From assembly GCA_034687125.1 (NCBI GenBank), contig JAQGBZ010000004.1:186001-250000 (forward strand): a stretch of 64,000 nucleotides of DNA. Reading direction: 5' to 3'. This stretch comes from Neelides folsomi. Lineage: Eukaryota; Arthropoda; Collembola; Neelipleona; Neelidae. The notes beneath the pieces are model-generated. The model saw only the letters and a list, made by a program, of their open reading frames with translations. It was not told the DNA's origin and did no database searches. Positions 38,643 to 50,051 of the stretch are shown one piece after another (positions within the stretch are counted from its first letter, which is position 1; every line of letters begins with the position of its first letter). The translations under genes and the position numbers were made by a program.

Positions 38643-41263
38643 ATGGATAAAAGTAAAACTGAGATATCTAACTTTGAGTCATTAGTTAATCCACTTTGTA
38701 TCATCTTGGTTAAGAATGGAAGTAAAGGTAAGAATCATCTTCTGTTTAATATTTCACAATGTAATATTTTGTAATAATCTTTCACTCCTTTATAATGTGA
38801 AATGATGTAATATGTGTTTTTAAACTGATAACATATTTCAATTTTTAGAATTTTTTATTGATTTTTATATAATTTGAATGGGTATTGTCTTTTTTTGACA
38901 GGTGATAGATTATTGTTTCGTTACCCTTTCAATTCGCGAAAATATGATGATGCACTTAAATCTGAAACAACGAGCTTATCCGGATCAAGTAAGTTAAAAT
39001 ATGTTTACATACATCACATTATCTAAAATAACTCTTATATTTAACTATACATTTCCAAAATCCTTAAAAATGTTGAATAAAATGTCTAATACGTATAATG
39101 AGTTAATGAGCTATGATTAAGAACGTATAATTTACCTAATCCTGTTTTAATTTTAATTTAGACAGGAAAAGTTTTCGAGCTTCTGCAAACAAACCCAGCA
39201 ACCCTTATGAAACATCCCAGTTAAAAGTAGCTGAAGATTTCATTGGAACCATCAAATCGCTCCAACCACAAGAAATTCAAATATCGGAAAACTCGAGTCC
39301 ATGGGGGAGCGAAATGCTTGCAGAATTGAGCGACAAAGATTTATCAAATCTATTAGCTGTAAATAGTGATTTAGCAGAGAGGAAATTTGAACTCAAGTTA
39401 AACGGAGTTAGATTTGTCGGACATCCAACTTTAATGCAAGATCCAAAAGAAATACGGCCAATGAACACTCAGTAAGAAACAGGAGATTAATTTAACTGTT
39501 CTCTAATTAAGTTAACAATAATAATAACATATTTATTTTATTTAAAAATGGAATTTAGTAAATGTATTAATTATTATTATTAATAATATTTCTATTCTTT
39601 TAATTTTGCAGATTCCAAACATCAGTGAAATTGTTTCATATCGTGTTTTGTCTCAATGCAATGGCAAGCCATTCAATAGTAAAATCCTTTTATGATCTGA
39701 GTAAGCGTCTTGGCATTGGACTCCGCCATGAAGAATACCGATGTGGATTCCTCAACAAAGAAATTAAATCCATAATTAAAATCCTCGATGCTGGAACAAC
39801 CGAGCAGTCTGAAGATAATCTTGATGAGGAACTTGATGGGATAACGACTGAGAAAACATTTAATCATATTCTAACAAACAGCATTTTAGCACATTTAATG
39901 AAGAAAGTTTATGATGATGTTTGCGAAACGGGATTCGTTAAGTTTAGAATTAATAATTGGGTACAAATTAGTTTCTGTCTACCGCAAAAGATTCATTGTT
40001 TACCGTAAGTTTTTTTTAAAAAACTTTTAATTAATTTAATTTTTCGATTACAATTTACTACAGGTAGGCTATTTTTTATAACTTATAGTTAAATATTATT
40101 TGTTCTTATTATTTTAACAGATATCAAAAGGAACCTCCGTTAGTTGAACCAGAAGCAATTCATAGATGTTTGGAAGCAATTCGACCTTACCATGCAATTC
40201 TTTTGTTAGTTGACCGTGATGAACTTTTTTCAAACTTTCCAACTGATGCGTCTTCTGCAATTCCAAGATTGCTCCAAGTTCATTCTCCATTAAAAAGTCT
40301 TCAAGTGATTGCAGCCGATGCAGATTTGACACTTTCCCATATTGTCGAAATTGCAAGTCATCTTGTTTATTGGGCAAAAGCTACAGTTGTTTATCCAATA
40401 TGTGAAGAAAATGTTTATGTGATTGCTCCAGATGCTCCAATTACATCTCCCGAACTCGACATGGCATTTTCTGAAGCGTTTTCCGAATTGTCATTATCGC
40501 AAACATTGGCAGACTTTTCGCTTCCCATGCCTCTTGGTGAAAGAGTTAATCCGGTTGTAGGTAATTAATTACCTACTGTAGTATGAAAATTGTTGTTAAA
40601 CCAAGCCAAATTGATTAGATCTATTTAAATAAATAATTAACTCAATTTATATAAAATTTAATTATTTTTATTTCAGGTGGTATTCATGTCCAAGCACAGT
40701 TAATTCAGCTCGTATCTTGGATGCTAAAAAGTCGACTTTTAATTCAACTCCACACTTACATTTATTTGGACACTTATCAAGAAAGTCCATTTGGAAGTTT
40801 TGCAAAAGTTGACATCGACATGAATAATCGTTTGTTTGAAGGAGAAGATCTCGACGATTCCATCACACTCGGGGATTCATTCTCAGAAATTACTGGAGAT
40901 GATGAAAGCTTGAGCCCTTCAAGTCCATTGAGAACTTTAGGAGAAAAAGGAAAGTCAGAGGAAGAAGCCGAATCTGTCGATGAGCCGTTTGAGAAGTTTA
41001 AAGGAACTTTGTCCGAAGTGAAGAATGGAGCTGTAAGACGAGCGATTGGAATGATCAAATCTCCGATTTCAATCCATGATGTAAAAATGTTTACAAGACT
41101 TGCCAAATACTTCACGGGAGATTTCCACCTTGAGGAAATTATGTATAGGGAAGATGTTCGGAGAAGTCAACTTATGCTTCTTTTAGATAAATTTAGAGAA
41201 GTTTTAATAACGTCAGAGAAAGAGGATCCTGATATTAACTTTTTTAAAGCAAACAAATGGTGA
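38643..41263 (+). CDS. NPRL3: NPRL3, GATOR1 complex subunit (nitrogen permease regulator 3-like; 633 aa, six exons)
   Basis: Exons are 38643-38727, 38902-38988, 39162-39471, 39612-40004, 40121-40560 and 40677-41263; introns are 116-174 bp with canonical ends. The family pairs with NPRL2 and DEPDC5 to form GATOR1, the GTPase-activating complex for Rag GTPases that turns TORC1 off at the lysosome when amino acids are scarce. Diagnostic strings run in the expected order: KNGSKGDRLLFRYPF at the N-terminus, KLNGVRFVGHPTLMQ, INNWVQISFCLPQKIH, LEAIRPYHAILLL, HLVYWAKATVVYPICEENVY, LLIQLHTYIYLDT, then the C-terminal YFTGDFHLEEIMY and RRSQLMLLLDKFREVL. An acidic Ser-rich linker (about residues 485-540) separates the last two blocks, as in other animals. 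Length is somewhat above the human protein (about 570 aa). The gene looks complete. Confidence 0.96.
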
Positions 41264-42275
41264 TTAATTTTTGATAAAATAATTTACTAATTTTGTTCAA
41301 TTATTGTTTATTGTAGATTTTTTCAGTAGATTTGTTTAATTAAACATCACATCACATTAAAAGAGTAGAAATTAATTTTAATTTTTCGATATGCATAGCT
41401 TATGGTTAATTTAAAAAATTGTGTTCATTTGATTGTATTGTGTTCACTCACAATTAATTATTCTTTAAAGACAATATCTTGATGTAGATATAACTATTCG
41501 TATTTATTTATGTTTAATGTGTATTTTAAGTATAATATTCAGACCCGGGCGTTTTGGTTCCGATCAAGACCGGAATGTGCAAACGGAACGGAACGGAACC
41601 GGAATTCCGATTCCATTCCGATTCCGGTGGCCTTCACTTTTCCAAATTCCGTTCCGATTCCGGTGGCTTTCACTTTTCCAAATTCCGTTCCGTTCCGATT
41701 CCGATCGACCTCTTTTTTCAAGCTCCTATTCCGTTCCGGTCTTAGCAGACTTTCGGAATTGAAAGTCCTTATCCTTTAACATTCAAATTTTCATTCCGTT
41801 TCGATTCCGATAGAAGTTCCGTTCCGGTAGTTCTGATTCCATTCCGGCGCCCGGGTCTGATAATATTATGCAAATATCGTAAAGTCTCATAATACACAAT
41901 AATTTGAGCGGGTTTGGTGCTAAACTAAATACTCAACTATGCGTACAATTTTCAAATTTTATATTCTTTCGCCAAAGTAATAAATAAACACGTGTAATTA
42001 TTAACTACTTTTACTATTTTTCTTCATGGCTGTATTGACCTTAATTTGATAAAAGAATATTTAATGATGGTTTCTAAATTTTTGTTGCAATTAAATTTTA
42101 AGTAGATTGATAAGTAAATTACCTTACACCCAGATGCAACTTTAACCATCAGCATAAAGATTTCAAGATTGGTAAATTACTACAAATCCAAATAATTATA
42201 TCACTTGATTAATTCCAATTTGTTTATTTGATGGTTAAATTGTTAATTAATTTTTCATTTAATTTCCAGTTTAAA
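41264..42275. other. NPRL3-Angel intergenic region
   Basis: About 1 kb. It holds the NPRL3 3' UTR, a 320-bp hAT-type MITE (41540-41859), and the upstream region of Angel. A strong 3' splice site, TTTAATTTCCAG, ends at 42269, six bases before the Angel ATG, implying a 5' UTR intron whose upstream exon I cannot place. One octamer lies just right of the MITE (41868-41875). Confidence 0.6.
41540..41859. mobile_element. hAT-type MITE (320 bp) with intact 8-bp target duplication and internal TTCCG-rich repeats
   Basis: The ends are inverted repeats starting CAGACCCGGGCG on both sides. They are flanked by perfect 8-bp direct repeats ATAATATT (41532-41539 and 41860-41867), the hallmark length of hAT insertions. 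The interior is made of iterated TTCCGATTCCG and GGAACGGAAC units, including a tandem segment of about 34 bp beginning TTCCGATTCCGGTGGC (41620-41685). No transposase is present, so it is non-autonomous. The open frames spanning 41510-41779 are by-products of the repeat. Perfect target duplications and matching ends suggest a recent insertion. Confidence 0.92.
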
Positions 42276-45079
42276 ATGTCGAGCAAACTTCCTGGGTTTG
42301 TTTCCCAAGTCTTTCCTCAATTCACTGAGTTTGCCAACACGAGCTCAAGACCTTTGTCTGCAAGAGCGATTGGCGTTGGATCTGGAAAATTTCATTCAAC
42401 TTCGACAACATTTGCCAATCGCCCGTTCAATTTATCCTTCAACTCGTTGGACAATCCATCATGGAGACTTGTGTCAAGAGCCGCCATTTCTTCCAACAGT
42501 CAGCAAAGTTACTTGACCAGGGCTCAATCCTACATTCCATTTCTGGAAGCTCAGGATAATATTCACAACGAAAGTAAGTTAACTGTATTGTAATTGTATA
42601 TTTTTTATAAAAATTATTTATTTTAATCGCTGTGTTCTTGTTTTGTTATTTTTATGAATTAAATATATTGTATAATTATAAATCAATTTTAAATTTATTT
42701 GATTCAAAGGTCCTGCTGATGCACAAAAGCGAAAATTGAAAGAATTCAGAAAATGGGAATATACGAACTTGGGAAGAATTGTTGGGACAAAATGTAAATT
42801 CCAATTAAGAATGAATTTGTTGTTTTGTCCATCCTTGTCGATCAATCGTCTAACAATAAGATTATGATTTGTATCAAGAAGTAAATAAATTTTTGTTTTT
42901 TCAAAAGCCTTTCCAATGTCATACAAAGGATCTTACGGTGACGGAACTCGGTTCACAATAATGAATTACAATGTCTTGGCCCCAACTCTTCTGACTACTC
43001 ACAAAGACTTATATCGAGATTGCTGTCAAGAAGCTTTGGAATGGAACTATCGAAAAGAACTCTTCTTCATAGAAATTTTGGAATTTGAACCTGAAATCAT
43101 TTGTCTTCAAGAAATCGAAGTGAACCTTTACACGTCTGTTTATGAACCATACCTTACTCAATTGGGTAATTTCAGAATAAAAATTCTATTGAATTACTTA
43201 ATTAGCCTTAAGGCTAGAAGTTTATAATTGAAATTCAATAAAAGTTAAACTCAACTAATTCAATTGTGAAATATTGAAAGGTTACAAAGGAGTTTTCAAG
43301 AAACGAACAAACGACAAGGAAGATGGTTGTGCAATCTTCTACCGATCTCACACATTCGTCCTTATTGACAAACTGGATGTTGATTATTATCAACCACACG
43401 TTCCGCTCCTCAATCGGGACAACATTGCTTTATTAGTTAAACTGGAATCAAAAAGTGGACGAAAACCAAAGATCATTGTTGGAACGACACATATCCTTTA
43501 TAATCCAAAAAGACAGGTTATAAATCGTTTTATTAAAACAATAAAATACTTTCAATGCAATTTTATTTCAATAAAGTTTATAGTTATTTTGTTGGTGAAC
43601 TCTTTGAAAAATCATGGAAAAAATAATTATTTAAGGTTTTTTAAATAGGATGTAAAACTGGCCCAAGTACAAATGCTTCTTTCGGAACTTGATCGCTTTG
43701 CCTTTTCAGGCTATGAAAGAGATAACAGAACTTCAAAATACTATCCTACAATTTTGACCGGTGATTTCAATGCTGACCCTTATAGCTCAATCGTCAAATT
43801 TATTCTCGAAGGGAATCTCAGATATCAAGACTTTGATGGCAAACTTCCAAGGAATCTTCAGTAAGTTAAAGTTTTAAAAACGAATTTAATGGTTACAGTT
43901 AGAATTCGATTCAATTTAAAAATAAATAATTTCAAATACCTTAAATCAAATCTCTTGTTATAGTTTCGTAACAATTTGGAATGTTAAAAAAAATTAAAAT
44001 GTGTTAAAACAACTTTTTTAATTTTAGGAAGGAAGGAATAATTGAATTTCTCCCTCATCATCTTGGCGTTACTGACCAATGTCAGCATTACCGTGTGACC
44101 CTTGAACGTTACAAAAGATGGAGAGCTCACAGGAAGACAAATTTTGAATTTGATTTAAAAAGCCAAGACACTTTGGTGAATCTCTACAATTTCAGTGAAG
44201 ATGGAATGACGAAACAATCACAAATTGATTCACCCAAAGGAGAATCTTCAAAAACTTCCTCAGGGAAATCACAATCCGTGTCCAGAACGATGAGTCAAAA
44301 GCAGGGATTGACTTCAGACAATGAAGAAAGCTTTTCAATATCAGCACAAGATAAACTCAATCCGGTGTCAGATGTTTCAGTTGGGACCAAGAGGAAATTA
44401 AATGATTCGCTTTTGTCTGCATATGAAAAAATGGCAAGTTGCAGGTCGCAGACAAATCACGAAAATGTCATTTCGGAATTGCACAAATCTGGAATTGAGT
44501 GTTCATTTGGCTCTGGATGGATAAAGCATAATCTTAAATTCAAGAATGTTTATGGATCAAAATTGGACCGAGAAGACAATAATGAGAACATGGCGACAAC
44601 GAAACAAAACCGATGGACTGTTGTTGATTACATATTTTACAGGTTAATAACGAAATAGAAATATTTGGTTTGTACTTATTAAATACAACTATTCTTTATT
44701 CCAGCCCGGAAAGGACGTGGGTTTGAACGAACCGCTAAAATATTATTGAAAATGCATATGTTGGGCCCAGGAAACTCTTGTGCAAGTTACCATGTTACCC
44801 CAATCATGAGCATTTTCAATAATATTTTAGCGGTTCGTTCAAACTTACGTCCTTTCCGGGCTGGAATAAAGAATAGTTAAATTGGTTTAGTTTAAATTGT
44901 GTATGTTTATTAGTATGACTTGGCACGACGAACATCAGAAGCTTGTTGAAGGTCAACTAAAGTTGCTAAGAAGACTTGGGCTCATGACCCGAAACCAATG
45001 CAGGGAATTTGGAAACATTCCGAATTTTGCAACTTCTTCTGATCACTTCCCACTGGTTGCTGAATTTGTACTGAAGTAA
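42276..45079 (+). CDS. angel: Angel homologue, CCR4/EEP-family nuclease-phosphatase (622 aa, seven exons)
   Basis: Exons are 42276-42573, 42710-42793, 42908-43165, 43281-43516, 43649-43860, 44028-44642 and 44914-45079. It belongs to the endonuclease/exonuclease/phosphatase superfamily. The catalytic set is intact: NYNVLAPTLL (Asn149), ICLQEIE (Glu196), TTHILYNPKR (His284), LTGDFNADP (Asp331, Asn333) and SSDHFPLVAEF (Asp611, His612). VDYIFYS just before the last block, and TTHILYNPKR, fit Angel rather than CNOT6. Of the family, vertebrate ANGEL2 removes 2',3'-cyclic phosphates from RNA ends and ANGEL1 binds eIF4E; which role applies here is not visible. Residues 1-99 are Ser-rich and could hold a targeting sequence. 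Exon 6 adds a long Ser/Lys-rich insertion (about residues 395-540), making it longer than human ANGEL2 (544 aa). A strong acceptor six bases upstream of the ATG indicates a spliced 5' UTR. Confidence 0.95.
44687..44878. mobile_element. Palindromic MITE in the last Angel intron
   Basis: The left arm reads ATTCTTTATTCCAGCCCGG and the right arm ends with its exact complement. The arms extend about 68 bp each with very few mismatches, through GTTTGAACGAACCGCTAAAA to about 44754, around a roughly 58-bp centre. Total length is 192 bp and there is no coding capacity. Without it the host intron would be about 79 bp, a normal size for this gene. A target duplication is not clear: CA or TA on the left and TAA on the right. 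The superfamily is therefore undecided; TA-target mariner or TTAA-target piggyBac derivatives are both possible. Confidence 0.88.
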
Positions 45080-45640
45080 TATCCATCATTTGACAATCGA
45101 AACAAAAAATTTGACGAGTATTTTGTAATGTTTTTATACAATTGTCTTAAAAATTAAATTACAAGTCTAACTTGGTAACTATTTATATTAAAAAAGTCAA
45201 TGTTATTTCCGTTGATCAATAATTAACTTTAAACCAAAACAATTAAAATCCTGTCACTCAATGTAAACCCCCAATTTGTCTTTTATATGTAGTTAAAAAT
45301 ATTGTTTTCAGTCAAAGCTTGATCTCAAATATAATTCAACTTATTCATAGATAACAATTAACAATATTAAATACGTTGTTTAAAGCTATCCACTGCCGAT
45401 TATAGATTTGTTAACTATATTTAAATAAAAACTATTATAGCAAATATGTTATTTATTATTATTATTATTATTATAATAATAAATTGTTTGTAATTTTGTA
45501 ATTCATAAGCAAATGTCCGGTGTAAATCTTTAGTATTTATGCGTAATAAAATGATTAATTAAAGGAAAAATGTAATCAACACATTGGAACCTTTATTTTA
45601 AAACAATATTCAAATTAACGAACGTCATCTTGATTCCAAT
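45080..45640. other. Convergent 3' spacer between Angel and RPL29
   Basis: It holds both 3' UTRs. There is an ATT/TAA microsatellite at about 45450-45482 and the RPL29 polyadenylation signal at 45592-45597. I see no canonical AATAAA close after the Angel stop. Confidence 0.6.
45592..45597 (-). terminator. Polyadenylation signal of RPL29
   Basis: AATAAA on the minus strand lies about 45 nt after the RPL29 stop codon, a normal distance for a short 3' UTR. Confidence 0.7.
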
Positions 45641-45980
45641 TTACTTTCCTCCGTCGGTTTTCCTCTGCTCGCATTTCTTCACCTGAGCTCCGGACTTCTT
45701 GTTGTGCTTCCTTGAAAACTTGAGGTTTCGGAGGAACTTCGGGTCGACACCGCGTGTGGAAAGAGTCGGCTTCGGCTTCCTAATTCCATTCCGATGAGCC
45801 TTCCGGCCTAGAATTAAACAATTTAATTAATAATTTTAAAATCCATCCGGTCATCTTTCAAAAATTCATTTGCATCGCACTTCGCACATAAAATGTTCTA
45901 AATATATTTAATTGTTAATATTTATAATACGAAATAGGCTTACTTTGATTATGATTCGTGTGATTCTTCGACTTTGCCAT
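45641..45980 (-). CDS. RPL29: Ribosomal protein eL29 (RPL29; 67 aa, two exons)
   Basis: Exons are 45944-45980 and 45641-45807, joined in phase 1 within a Ser codon. The protein starts [20 protein letters not shown], the near-invariant N-terminus of eL29 (large subunit, surface of the 60S particle). It continues [20 protein letters not shown] and then KFSRKHNKK. After residue 50 only a short basic tail remains, so this is the compact invertebrate form rather than the long vertebrate one. An AATAAA signal follows closely. Upstream on the minus strand, a pyrimidine-rich tract at 46032-46052 (CTTACTTTCATTCTCCC) could mark a TOP-type start or a splice acceptor for a leader exon; the sequence does not decide. 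Confidence 0.96.
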
Positions 45981-48900
45981 TATAAATTATAATGGAGTTG
46001 CAATTTAACTTTTTAATAAATTAAATGCTGTTGGGAGAATGAAAGTAAGAGAATTTGAGAGCGAGCACGCCGGGGTCCAAATTCAGATATTGACATCTAA
46101 CAACGCGAGATCTAAACACCTCTTACATCTCTTGCCAATTGAGAGCTCTGCCTACATCGGGATGGAATTTAAAGCGAACACGTTCAATTTCAAATGCAAT
46201 GTGGAAGATTAATTAAAGAATTAAGATTAAGATTAGTTAATCATTAATTAAATTATAGACTTTTTTAATCATATAATAGTTAGGAAAAACTTAAAGTCCA
46301 CATAAAATAAATAAATTAAATTAAATTGTATTCATATCGTGAGAACATTTTATAGTTATTTCGTCAAACGTGAATTAATATAGTTTTACTAAAAATGATA
46401 AAATGCATCGATTGATATATTTGGGAGAATTCCATATACTATTATTACTAATCTAATACCAATCCAAGTTGTTAAAAAATAGAAGAATTGCAAGAATTGT
46501 AACTAATAATATTGTCTTTAAATATAGTTATGCAATAGAGTTGAGGATATTAAAGTGCATATAAGTACATACTATTAATGTTATTTCTTTGAATTGTTGA
46601 GGGTTCGCGTGGAGGGTTTTCGGGTGAGCGGAGTGTCTGTATAGGAGTGACGAGAAGCCCATTAAACCCGGCTTTCCTTCTTTCATAAAAGGAGTGTGAG
46701 AGCATTGAAATGCGATTAGGTGCAAAGAAAAGTCATCAAGGCGGAAAATAACGGCAGCAATTTCCTTCTCGGGTTTTTATCATTCTAAGCTCCTCTTCTT
46801 CCTCCCTCCCCTCCCACAGTTTTTATAAAAGGAACCCCGTGTCAGACCAAGACCCGAACCCAAATTCCACTCTCAATACCATCACATGCCATTCAACAAC
46901 CCGCCACCCTCGCTTCTTCCACTTTCATTATTAAACCTTATAATCAATTTAATTCAATTCCAAAATTATTAAAAAAAACATTATCAACCCCAGAATTATT
47001 TCCAATATTGGTAGTTCAGAAGCATCAGAACGTTAAAGGTAAATAAAGTAATATTGCGGAAAATTCTGAGTTTTATACCTAAATTATGTAATAGTGCCAA
47101 AATATGCTTTCGCCCCATGATCTTTTAGAGCATCATTTTAGCAAATATTTCCCCGTAAATACAAAAGTATGTCTATTTACCTTGGAATAAAGGTATAGGT
47201 ATTATCCAATTGAATAAAAAGTCATTGCCTGAGGTATGCAAACCTTCTGGGTTTTCTTATCACCACCAGACTAATAAAAGTACAATAATATTTTTCTTTA
47301 TACTCCTTTTACTCGCGGTGGAGAAATCCAATTTTATATTTGATATGATTAGAAGGGAGAGGCCCATTTGGGGAAGATGACACTCGAGCCGTCCTTGTGC
47401 GGCCCTTCTGGATGTCTCATGCTCCTAATGGTATCATTAGCTGCCTTCTCGCTTCACTACTTGCTTATAACACTATACTTATACTTATCTTCACTTCAAA
47501 CACATCCCTTCTCTTTATATCAAATTCTTTAATCTGAGAGAGAACCAGCTTTCTCCTTCAGGAACTTGTGGTTGGGTTGAGATTCTTATGGTCTTCGAAT
47601 TTTCCTTCAAGATCGTCTTTTGCTCAAGACAAGAACCCGAAGACTTGCATAGGAGTTGAACGAAGACTTGTATTTACTGTATATAGTATATTTGAAGAAC
47701 TTGTATGTGTACAGCTATACAGGAGGAATAACAGTAGGTAAAGATCGTAGGAGAAAAGGAGGGAATGAAATCTGAGTGGAAGTTATGTAATAGAGCTTCT
47801 CTTCCCCATTTCCACCATCGCCATCATGATGATGGGGAGCAATCATTTTAATCCGATTGCCTCTCTCCGTTGATTTCCTTTCATGGCTATTAGAGTTTCG
47901 GTAGTTGGGAGAAGAGATAAGGGAGATTTGGTCCAGAATGTGGTGGCGCCCCCGTCCACGACCAACGTCTCAAAAGGCCCAAGTCTAATTGGACCTCTGA
48001 CTCTCGTAAATTTTCTCCAGGTGACAAAAGTCTATTATCTTCTCCGATCTTTGTGAAAACAATGTCAGTAATTGGGATTTCCCCCGATAAACCAATTATG
48101 AAGGTTGGAATTCCTTCCGCGCCTAATTTTATGCTCCCATTACCACACTCAATCCAAATATCACCCGCCCATCAGATCCCTGACATTATCGGGGGAGTAA
48201 ATTGAATCCGCCCAAGAGGTCTTATATTTATATTGGGAAATTCCTTTCCGATTTCCTCTTCCGCTTCCCATTGGGAGTAAAGTGGTGGTGAAAGTGAGAA
48301 GTCGTTTATCATTACTCCCAGTCAAAGAAACTCGGGAGGAGAAATTCACCCTTCGAAGGCAAATGAAGATAATTTTATCGGAGAATCAGATAGAACTCTG
48401 CTCGTTGAAGAAGGAGAAGAAGAATGTAATGGGAAATGGAATTGGAAATTCCCGAGTAATTGATACTCTTCTTCGTGGTGAAGAAGAAGTCGGAATTGCT
48501 TCTCCGTCTCCGTTCCATTTATCTCTTCCGCACACACATCGTTCCCTCTCTCATCTTCACTTCAACAAGAAGAATATTTCGAACCCATAAAACACCACCT
48601 TGGTTAACTCCAACATACATATTCTACCATTTATACCATACTTATTCCCCATTTCAAAGATTTGTGGAGGAGAGTGAATAACACGCACATTTGTACAATA
48701 TTTTACAAAACGCGATCAAAGAACATAAACACACAGTTTAAATATTTTTTAATCCAATTCAAAAATTTTAATCTCCCAATTCAAACATTTTTTAATCGCC
48801 CAATTTAACCATTTTTCTAAAATTTCTTTAAATGATATGTTATTAACATTTAATGAATTTAAACGATCTTGTTATCTTTACAGTTAAAATTTGATCATTA

Positions 48901-49975
48901 TGAATTAATGATGTTGACCATGTTTATTTATTTAATTGTGTATTGTGTATGAAAAATGTAGAATACTTATGAAACCTCTACAATGGTGTTTTGGTGTATA
49001 ATGGTCTTTTAGTAGTATTTTATATACGTATAAAATATAATGTATTATCAGTATTAGTACTTATAGATCACACTTTATGGATGTGAAATATTTCACGAGG
49101 ATATTTTATCTATATAAAAGCCTATGAAGATGAGAAAAGGTCGTAAGAAGGAAATATCCAAAGGTCTTTTACTTCAAGTGGGATCATATAGGCGGTTGAG
49201 TGATTTGTGAAATTACCCTTGACAAACCCACTGTGAAAAGAATAGATATTGAGATGGAATTCAAAATTTATGATATGCGTGAACAACGTTTCATCTTACG
49301 ATTATTACTATTGGGAGGCTTTGAAGTTAAAAGATGCCTCTTCTCCACTTTCTTTTATCATCATTTCGTCTTCGACTCCCTTCAGGAAAATTACTCTGGT
49401 TTTATTGATCCGCCACCAATATTATGAATAACATGATGATGATCTTCTTTTTCTCCTTTGAAGATGGAATTGGAGAAGATAAGTTCATTCGCCTTTGCAC
49501 GCGAAAGTCCAATATTCGGATGGCGGAATGGGAAGTTTCCCATCAAATCTACGATATGAATGTTGAAGAAGAAGGGAAAGGAGGTCGTAATCCGATCTAA
49601 TGTCATGTTCTCACCACCACCAAGAAATACGTTCCAATATGCTCATGTCACGTCAATGTCAATACAATAACCATCAAAGGAGAAATGGAGACACTCTGAC
49701 TCCAATAGGAAATCCAAACTTTCCATCAAACCCTTCACAACTTCAACAATTTCACATTTTGAGTGTCGTCGTTCATTTTGAATAGGTTTGTAAACAAACA
49801 TTATTCATATTTTTACATTCTTAAAATATTTTTAAACCAATCTTTATCATTTTTTCCTGACATTAAAATACAAATAAATATTTACATACATATTTTATGT
49901 ACTGTTATTTGTATTACAATTTACTGTTTTAATGAACATTTACTATAACATGATCCATAAAATATGCAGCGTATA
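45981..49975. other. Gene-free stretch right of RPL29
   Basis: The first 200 bp should include the RPL29 promoter and leader. Beyond that there is unique AT-rich sequence with moderate-GC islands (about 46580-46930, 47330-47640 and 47800-48550). The frames at 48161-48681 and 49200-49785 overlap one another on both strands and resemble nothing I recognise. No splice-supported exon was found. Confidence 0.5.
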
Positions 49976-50051
49976 CAGGGTGGGCCATAAGTTACATTCT
50001 TTCTTAAATAAACAAGCGTATAAAAAAGAAAGCAGCTTATGGTCCACTCTG
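49976..50051. mobile_element. 76-bp mariner-type MITE, copy 1
   Basis: It begins CAGGGTGGGCCATAAGTT after a TA (49974-49975) and ends in the diverged inverse CTTATGGTCCACTCTG. It is followed by CA rather than TA, so the right target site is altered. The ends are of the mariner CAGGGTGGxCCA type. It has the same length and middle (CGTATAAAAAAGAAAG) as the copy at 53757-53832. Confidence 0.85.

Noticed and set aside
41510-41779. Several overlapping open frames rich in FRFR/SDS repeats
   Set aside because: They are readings of the TTCCG repeat inside the hAT MITE.
38643-45079. NPRL3 and Angel as an operon
   Set aside because: The spacing is about 1 kb, the splice acceptor before Angel can be explained by a 5' UTR intron, and no other gene in the cluster shows operon-like spacing.
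46032-46052. Minus-strand pyrimidine tract as a definite TOP start of RPL29
   Set aside because: It could equally be a splice acceptor tract. The transcript start cannot be fixed from the sequence, so it is mentioned only within the RPL29 entry.
48161-48681. Group of overlapping frames on both strands
   Set aside because: Multiple frames are open at once in a moderate-GC segment, with low-complexity polar sequence and no homologue or splice support.
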